Source: Salinibacterium sp. (GTDB taxonomy: Bacteria; Actinomycetota; Actinomycetes; Actinomycetales; Microbacteriaceae). From it: DNA of 10,797 bases. The first letter of the stretch is position 1; each line of letters opens with the position of its first letter. The notes under the pieces are model-generated. The model searched no databases. It worked only from the letters and a program-made list of their open reading frames with translations, and had not been told where the DNA came from. The stretch spans positions 1 to 10,797 of the forward strand of contig SCSV01000345.1 in assembly GCA_004297555.1 (NCBI GenBank). Direction: 5' to 3'. Position numbers and translations under genes: made by a program. Positions 5,696 through 10,797 of the stretch are shown piece after piece.

Positions 5696-6952
5696 CTACT
5701 CGCGGCTGAGAGTGCGGAATTCAAGGCCTTCGAGAGTCGAATTCTCGGTCACGAGCGCGTACGACGAAAAGCCGGCGGTGGCGAGCTGTTCGAGCAGCGG
5801 CGCGATGTTCTTCGGCTTGCGTTCGAGTCGAACCCGCCTCCCCTGGCTGACGAGAGCGGACTGCAGCGCGACGAGGGCGGCGGGCGGCGTGCCGGGTTCG
5901 TGAACGAGGGCGACGGCATCCATTGTCGCGTCTGCCGGAAAGTCGATCAGGTCGACAAAGCGCTCAAAGCCGAGTGAGAAACCGGCGGCCGGAACATCGC
6001 TGCCGAGGAAGCGGCCGATCATGCCGTCGTAGCGACCGCCGCCGCCGAGCGAGTAGCTCGCCGAGGGATGGGCGATCTCGAAGATCGGGCCGGTGTAGTA
6101 GCCCATTCCCCGAACCAGGTTGGGCGCGAAGATGAGACGGGCCGTGTCGCCGACCGCATCGCGGATCTCGCGCAGTCGCTCGAAGGCCTCGACATTGAGC
6201 CAGGCAGGCGAAGCGGCGAGCGACCAGCCGTCATCGGGCAGGTCGGCGGCGGTGCGCAGGGCAGCGCCGATGCCCGCCGCATCGCCGAGGCCGAGTTCGG
6301 TCAGCTCATTGACCACCCCGTCGACACCAATCTTGTCTTCCTTGTCGATCGCGATGAGAGCGCGCTCGTACGACTCGGCCGGCACGCCGAAGTGAGCAAG
6401 AAGCGAGGCTAGGACGCGGCGGTCATTGATGCGGATGCGGCAGCCCTCGAGTCCGAGCGCCGCCAGGGTGGCCGCGGTCGCCGTGATGAGTTCGATCTCA
6501 GCGAGCATCCCGGGCTCGCCCAGAATGTCGATGTCGCACTGCACGAACTGGCGGAAGCGACCCTTCTGCGGGCGCTCGGCGCGCCAGACCGGGGCGATCT
6601 GGATCGCGCGGAAAACGGTGGGCAGTTCGCCACGGTGGCTCGCATAGAACCGTGCGAGCGGCACGGTCAGGTCGAAGCGCAGCCCGAGGTCGGCGAGTTC
6701 GAGCGGATCAGTCGCTGTCAGAAGGTCCTCGCGCGTAAGACCGCGCTTCATGACGGCGTACGCGAGCTTCTCGTTATCGCCGCCGAGCCCGGCGTGCAGG
6801 CGCGAACTGTCCTCCATCACCGGAGTCTCGATCTCGTCGAAACCGTGGGCGCTGAAGCTGCCCCGGATCACGCTCAACACGCGCTCGCGGTGTGCCTTCT
6901 CGGCGGGAAGAAAGTCGCGCATGCCACGCGGGGGGTTCACGGGCGATGCCAT
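5696..6952 (-). CDS. hisS: Histidine--tRNA ligase
   Basis: This class II aminoacyl-tRNA synthetase charges tRNA-His with histidine, using ATP in the cytosol. With the start at 6952 it has 418 residues, a normal length. It begins with PPRGMRDFLPAE (7-18), the usual N-terminus. Motif 2 is the region around QIAPVWRAERP and GRFRQFVQCDIDILGE (118-146). The histidine-specific motifs are LVRGMGYYTG (279-288) and GGGRYDG (304-310). Motif 3 is GFSLGFERF (324-332). The rest is the anticodon-binding domain. Presence of the histidine motifs argues against the HisZ paralogue. The open frame extends to a GTG at 7018, adding 22 residues (CANNSAPCRV...) that do not look conserved, so I chose ATG 6952. No Shine-Dalgarno is visible at either start, which leaves the exact start open. 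eno follows after 69 bp. Confidence 0.95.
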   Translation of the reverse strand: MASPVNPPRGMRDFLPAEKAHRERVLSVIRGSFSAHGFDEIETPVMEDSSRLHAGLGGDNEKLAYAVMKRGLTREDLLTATDPLELADLGLRFDLTVPLARFYASHRGELPTVFRAIQIAPVWRAERPQKGRFRQFVQCDIDILGEPGMLAEIELITATAATLAALGLEGCRIRINDRRVLASLLAHFGVPAESYERALIAIDKEDKIGVDGVVNELTELGLGDAAGIGAALRTAADLPDDGWSLAASPAWLNVEAFERLREIRDAVGDTARLIFAPNLVRGMGYYTGPIFEIAHPSASYSLGGGGRYDGMIGRFLGSDVPAAGFSLGFERFVDLIDFPADATMDAVALVHEPGTPPAALVALQSALVSQGRRVRLERKPKNIAPLLEQLATAGFSSYALVTENSTLEGLEFRTLSRE

Positions 6953-7106
6953 AGAGCGATTGTTGCAGGTCGCGCGAGCGCGAATGACGCGGCACGGCGC
7001 CGAGTTGTTCGCGCACACAGTTTGGCCAGGTATGCTAGCCGGGCTGCACAGCCGACGATGTCCGCGGCAGCGATAACTTAGGCCTACGAACAGGCCTTCT
7101 ACAGAC

Positions 7107-7139
7107 GAGACCGACGGATCGGGTAATCCCGCCGGTCTC
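7107..7139 (-). terminator. Stem-loop with 11-bp arms, terminator-like
   Basis: GAGACCGACGG (7107-7117) pairs with CCGCCGGTCTC (7129-7139). On the - strand the single irregular position becomes a G-U pair, so the stem is continuous there but broken by A-C on the + strand. That suggests the - strand RNA is the functional one. No T-tract follows. It may be a second terminator after mazG or part of a structured RNA. Confidence 0.4.
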
Positions 7140-7145
7140 TGCGGG

Positions 7146-7185
7146 CGCGACGAACCATGAGCAATTGCACTGGTGCTGCGTCGCG
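7146..7185. other. Branched or nested stem-loop
   Basis: CGCGACG (7146-7152) pairs with CGTCGCG (7179-7185). The loop holds ACCA (7154-7157) able to pair with TGGT (7171-7174), and the palindrome GCAATTGC (7161-7168). The role is unknown. Confidence 0.35.
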
Positions 7186-7192
7186 TCCAATA

Positions 7193-7225
7193 GGTGCCCT
7201 CTCCATTCGGGTTGGGGAGGGCACC
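7193..7225 (-). terminator. Probable intrinsic terminator of mazG
   Basis: GGTGCCCTC (7193-7201) and GAGGGCACC (7217-7225) form a perfect 9-bp stem with a 15-base loop. It begins 6 bp after the mazG stop codon in the direction of mazG transcription. Only a weak T-containing stretch (TATTGG) follows. Confidence 0.6.
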
Positions 7226-7231
7226 GCCCGT

Positions 7232-7936
7232 TTATTCGGCGGTGTTCTCGCCCCCTTCTGACTCGCTCTTCTCGCTCGCCTCATGGTCGCGGATGTCTGC
7301 TTGCAGCGCCCGCAGGGAGTGCCGCAGCGCGCGCTCCGAGTCCAGGCCGTTCGCCTTGGCGGATGCGACGATCGCGACCAGCAGCGCCCCCAGTTCGTCT
7401 TCGTTCTGCACGTTGATCGCGCCCGGCTGGGTGGCGTCGAACAGTCCGACCTTGTGCGCGCGACCGAGCAGCTTGTCGGCGAGCGCGAGCGCGGGCATCC
7501 CCTGGGGTATTCCGTCGAGCACACTCGTGCGGCCCGGTTTCTCGTCGCGCTTGTACTCGTCCCAGCGGGCGACGACATCTTCGGCCGTCTGCACGTTCAG
7601 CGCTCTCTGCGCGGCCTCGTCACCGAAGACATGGGGATGCCGGCCGATCATCTTCGCGGTCATCGCGGCCGCGACATCCTCCAAAGTGAACTCGCCGGCC
7701 TCGGCCGCGATGTCTGCGTGAAAAATCACTTGGTAGAGCACGTCGCCGAGCTCCTCGATCAGCTCCTCGCGGTCGCCAGTCTCGATCGCGTCGATGAGTT
7801 CGTAACTCTCCTCGACCAGGTACTGCACGAGGGAGGCGTGAGTCTGCTCGCGATCCCAGGCGCAGCCGCCCGGAGCGCGCAATTGCTCAAGTACCGCGAT
7901 GAGCTCTTCGAGCTTGGGGTGGGATGCTGCGGCCAT
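7232..7936 (-). CDS. mazG: MazG-family nucleoside triphosphate pyrophosphohydrolase
   Basis: This 234-residue cytosolic enzyme would hydrolyse (d)NTPs to the monophosphate and pyrophosphate, cleaning the nucleotide pool. The N-terminal MazG domain is intact: CAWDREQTHASLVQYLVEES (25-44), the EExxE metal motif EESYE (42-46) and the EExxD motif EELGD (60-64), then the GRHPHVFG segment near 98-105. The C-terminal repeat of the domain is eroded. PALALADKLLGRAHKVGLFD is still recognisable, but the EExxE motif is replaced by GAINVQNEDELGALLVAIV, leaving DELGA where EExxD is expected. Catalysis should rest on the first domain only. AGGA lies seven bases before the ATG (7944-7947). It is next to mfd in M. 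tuberculosis; here a toxin-antitoxin pair separates them. The last residues (SEKSESEGGENTAE) are an acidic tail. Confidence 0.93.
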   Translation of the reverse strand: MAAASHPKLEELIAVLEQLRAPGGCAWDREQTHASLVQYLVEESYELIDAIETGDREELIEELGDVLYQVIFHADIAAEAGEFTLEDVAAAMTAKMIGRHPHVFGDEAAQRALNVQTAEDVVARWDEYKRDEKPGRTSVLDGIPQGMPALALADKLLGRAHKVGLFDATQPGAINVQNEDELGALLVAIVASAKANGLDSERALRHSLRALQADIRDHEASEKSESEGGENTAE

Positions 7937-8006
7937 GCGTCCATCCTGCCCTGGGTCTTCTCCCCCACAGCTCGAATACCGCTGGATGTCCCCACAAAGT
8001 CGTTGT

Positions 8007-8041
8007 GCTACGGTGCGCTACACGCGGCTACACTTAGCCTC
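8007..8041 (+). promoter_or_regulatory. Promoter and candidate operator of the toxin-antitoxin operon
   Basis: TACACT at 8029-8034 is a fair -10 box, ending seven bases before the ATG at 8042. The transcript would therefore start at or next to the start codon, which fits a leaderless mRNA and the absence of a Shine-Dalgarno sequence. The -35 is poor (TTGTGC at 8003-8008, 20 bp away). GCTAC occurs at 8007, 8017 and 8027 with an exact 10-bp period over the promoter, so the antitoxin could bind one face of the helix there and repress its own operon. That role is inferred from Phd/YefM autoregulation. Confidence 0.5.
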
Positions 8042-8302
8042 ATGGCCATGATCCCGGTTCGAGAACTGCGCAATCACACCAACGATGTGATTCGCCTAGT
8101 TCGCGACGGAGACGATGTGACGATCACGTCCAACGGCGTCCCAGTCGCGACACTTGTGCCTATCCGCGCCGGAAAGCGTGCCTCGATGCCGAAGGCCGAG
8201 TTCCTCCAACTCATCGCACGGCACCAGGCCGACCCGGGCCTAACCGATGATCTGGCAAGACTCGCTGGCGATACCACCGACGACTTAGGCTCCATCCAGT
8301 GA
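8042..8302 (+). CDS. Phd/YefM-family antitoxin
   Basis: This 86-residue DNA-binding antitoxin would bind and block the VapC toxin encoded next and repress the operon. IPVRELRNHTNDVIRLVRDG followed by DVTITSNGVPVATLVPI (4-41) is the Phd/YefM fold: a short strand, a helix with RELRN, and the 'hydrophobic strand - G-P-VA-LVPI' core. Residues 42-86 are the flexible toxin-binding tail, rich in acidic residues near the end. The frame stays open far upstream through mazG in antisense, but the fold begins at IPVRELR, so ATG 8042 (or 8048, two codons later) is the start. The TGA stop overlaps the toxin GTG (GTGA), the usual coupling that keeps antitoxin in excess. Confidence 0.92.
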   Translation: MAMIPVRELRNHTNDVIRLVRDGDDVTITSNGVPVATLVPIRAGKRASMPKAEFLQLIARHQADPGLTDDLARLAGDTTDDLGSIQ

Positions 8303-8693
8303 CGGCCTCGGCGCTGATCGACACGAGTGTGTTGATCGCTCGGGAGTCGGGTCGCCCTTTGAACGCCGCACTGTTTCCTGAGGAACTGACGGTGAGTGTC
8401 ATCACCATCGCCGAACTGACCGCGAGCGTGCATGCGGCTGCGACGACTGACATCCGGGCCCGACGCCTCGCGACCCTCGACTCCATTTCGTCGCTCGAAC
8501 CTCTGCCGGTGGATGCCGTCGCAGCGCGTGAATGGGCCAGGCTTCGTTATCGTCTCGCGGAAGCGGGTCGTCGCCTCAACGTGAATGACCTATGGATCGC
8601 ATCCATCGCACTCGCCCATGGACTACCCGTGCTGACTCAAGACAGCGATTTCGATGTGCTCGGCGGTCTCGGTGGCCCGGAGGTTATTGCGGT

Positions 8694-8697
<4 letters not shown>
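8299..8697 (+). CDS. vapC: VapC-family PIN-domain toxin (ribonuclease)
   Basis: This 132-residue PIN-domain protein is the probable toxin: VapC enzymes are Mg2+-dependent ribonucleases that cut tRNA or rRNA when the antitoxin is degraded. The acidic active-site residues are all present: D8 in ALIDTSVLI, E39 in ITIAELT, D97 in NVNDLWIAS and D115 (with D117) in LTQDSDFDVL. The length and the spacing are typical, so it should be active. The start is GTG at 8299, overlapping the antitoxin stop. Its TAA stop (8695-8697) overlaps the mfd TAG stop (8694-8696 on the - strand), with no room for a terminator between them. The pair lies between mfd and mazG, which suggests that the module was inserted there. 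The tRNA or rRNA target cannot be predicted. Confidence 0.94.

Positions 8698-10797
<2,100 letters not shown>

Larger units (their letters stand above)
6953..7231. other. Non-coding spacer between mazG and hisS, rich in hairpins
   Basis: I see no gene in these 279 bases. The part nearest hisS (6953-7079) should hold its promoter and leader. A possible -10 TAGCAT lies at 7032-7037 on the - strand, but no good -35 is visible. No T-box-like TGGNACC anti-terminator motif was found. From 7080 to 7225 there are four stem-loops in a row: AGGCCT/AGGCCT at 7080-7097, an 11-bp arm pair at 7107-7139, CGCGACG/CGTCGCG at 7146-7185 and GGTGCCCTC/GAGGGCACC at 7193-7225. Confidence 0.6.

Noticed and set aside
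3797..5977. A 726-codon open frame on the + strand, antisense to DUF501, ftsB, eno and the end of hisS.
   Set aside because: It is the reverse-frame shadow of GC-rich genes whose products are certain. Its translation is rich in R, D, H and V with no domain and no membrane or signal pattern.
6953..7018. A hisS start at GTG 7018, adding 22 residues.
   Set aside because: The extension does not resemble a HisRS N-terminus, whereas the normal PPRGMRDFLPAE begins seven residues after ATG 6952. The call stays tentative, since neither start has a Shine-Dalgarno.
6953..7080. A T-box riboswitch in the hisS leader.
   Set aside because: No TGGNACC-type motif and no terminator/anti-terminator pair could be found in the leader.
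7963..7996. CCCCACA repeated at 7963 and 7990 between mazG and the antitoxin gene.
   Set aside because: A seven-base repeat without further structure is expected by chance in C-rich sequence.
7283..8041. An upstream extension of the antitoxin frame through mazG in antisense, giving a 339-residue product.
   Set aside because: The extra residues are a shadow of mazG, the Phd/YefM fold begins at 8048 or just before, and a promoter lies directly in front of 8042.

Overview
The window looks like a chromosomal segment from a high-GC actinobacterium, most likely of the family Microbacteriaceae. The reasons are the G+C-rich coding sequence, frequent GTG starts, tight or overlapping gene junctions, the style of the enolase, HisRS and Mfd proteins, and an actinobacterial gene order. 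The order mfd - mazG - ... - eno - ftsB/divIC - DUF501 matches what I recall of Mycobacterium tuberculosis Rv1020-Rv1025. The taxonomic call is an inference from reading, not from a search.

Layout from left to right. Positions 1-1727 (+ strand) hold the 3' part of an ABC ATPase gene, an ABC-2 type permease overlapping it by ATGA, and a small uncharacterised SRPBCC-like ORF one base further on. This is one probable operon for an exporter of the DrrAB kind. Positions 1728-1964 hold a tRNA gene on the - strand (anticodon UAA, short variable arm), a strong hairpin directly after its 3' end, and a displaced 21-bp copy of the tRNA 3' end that may belong to a decayed tRNA-like relic.

Positions 1965-6952 (all - strand) hold, in transcription order, hisS, eno, ftsB/divIC, a DUF501 gene and a type II NADH dehydrogenase. 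The junctions eno/ftsB/DUF501/ndh are 30 bp, a 4-bp overlap and 36 bp, so these four may be one transcript combining glycolysis, cell division and respiratory NADH oxidation. Positions 6953-7231 are non-coding and carry several hairpins. mazG (- strand) follows.

A Phd/YefM-VapC toxin-antitoxin pair (8042-8697, + strand) sits between mazG and mfd. It is divergent from mazG, and its toxin stop codon overlaps the mfd stop codon in convergent orientation. The rest of the window (to 10797) is the C-terminal 700 residues of the transcription-repair coupling factor Mfd, cut by the window edge.

Most of the window is housekeeping. I do not see a clearly new multi-gene system. The points most worth a second look are the short-variable-arm tRNA with a Leu UAA anticodon, the duplicated tRNA 3' end with its 77-nt tRNA-like relic, the toxin-antitoxin insertion with 10-bp-spaced GCTAC repeats over a probable leaderless promoter, the eroded second MazG domain, and an excess of the hexamer GGATGC/GCATCC.
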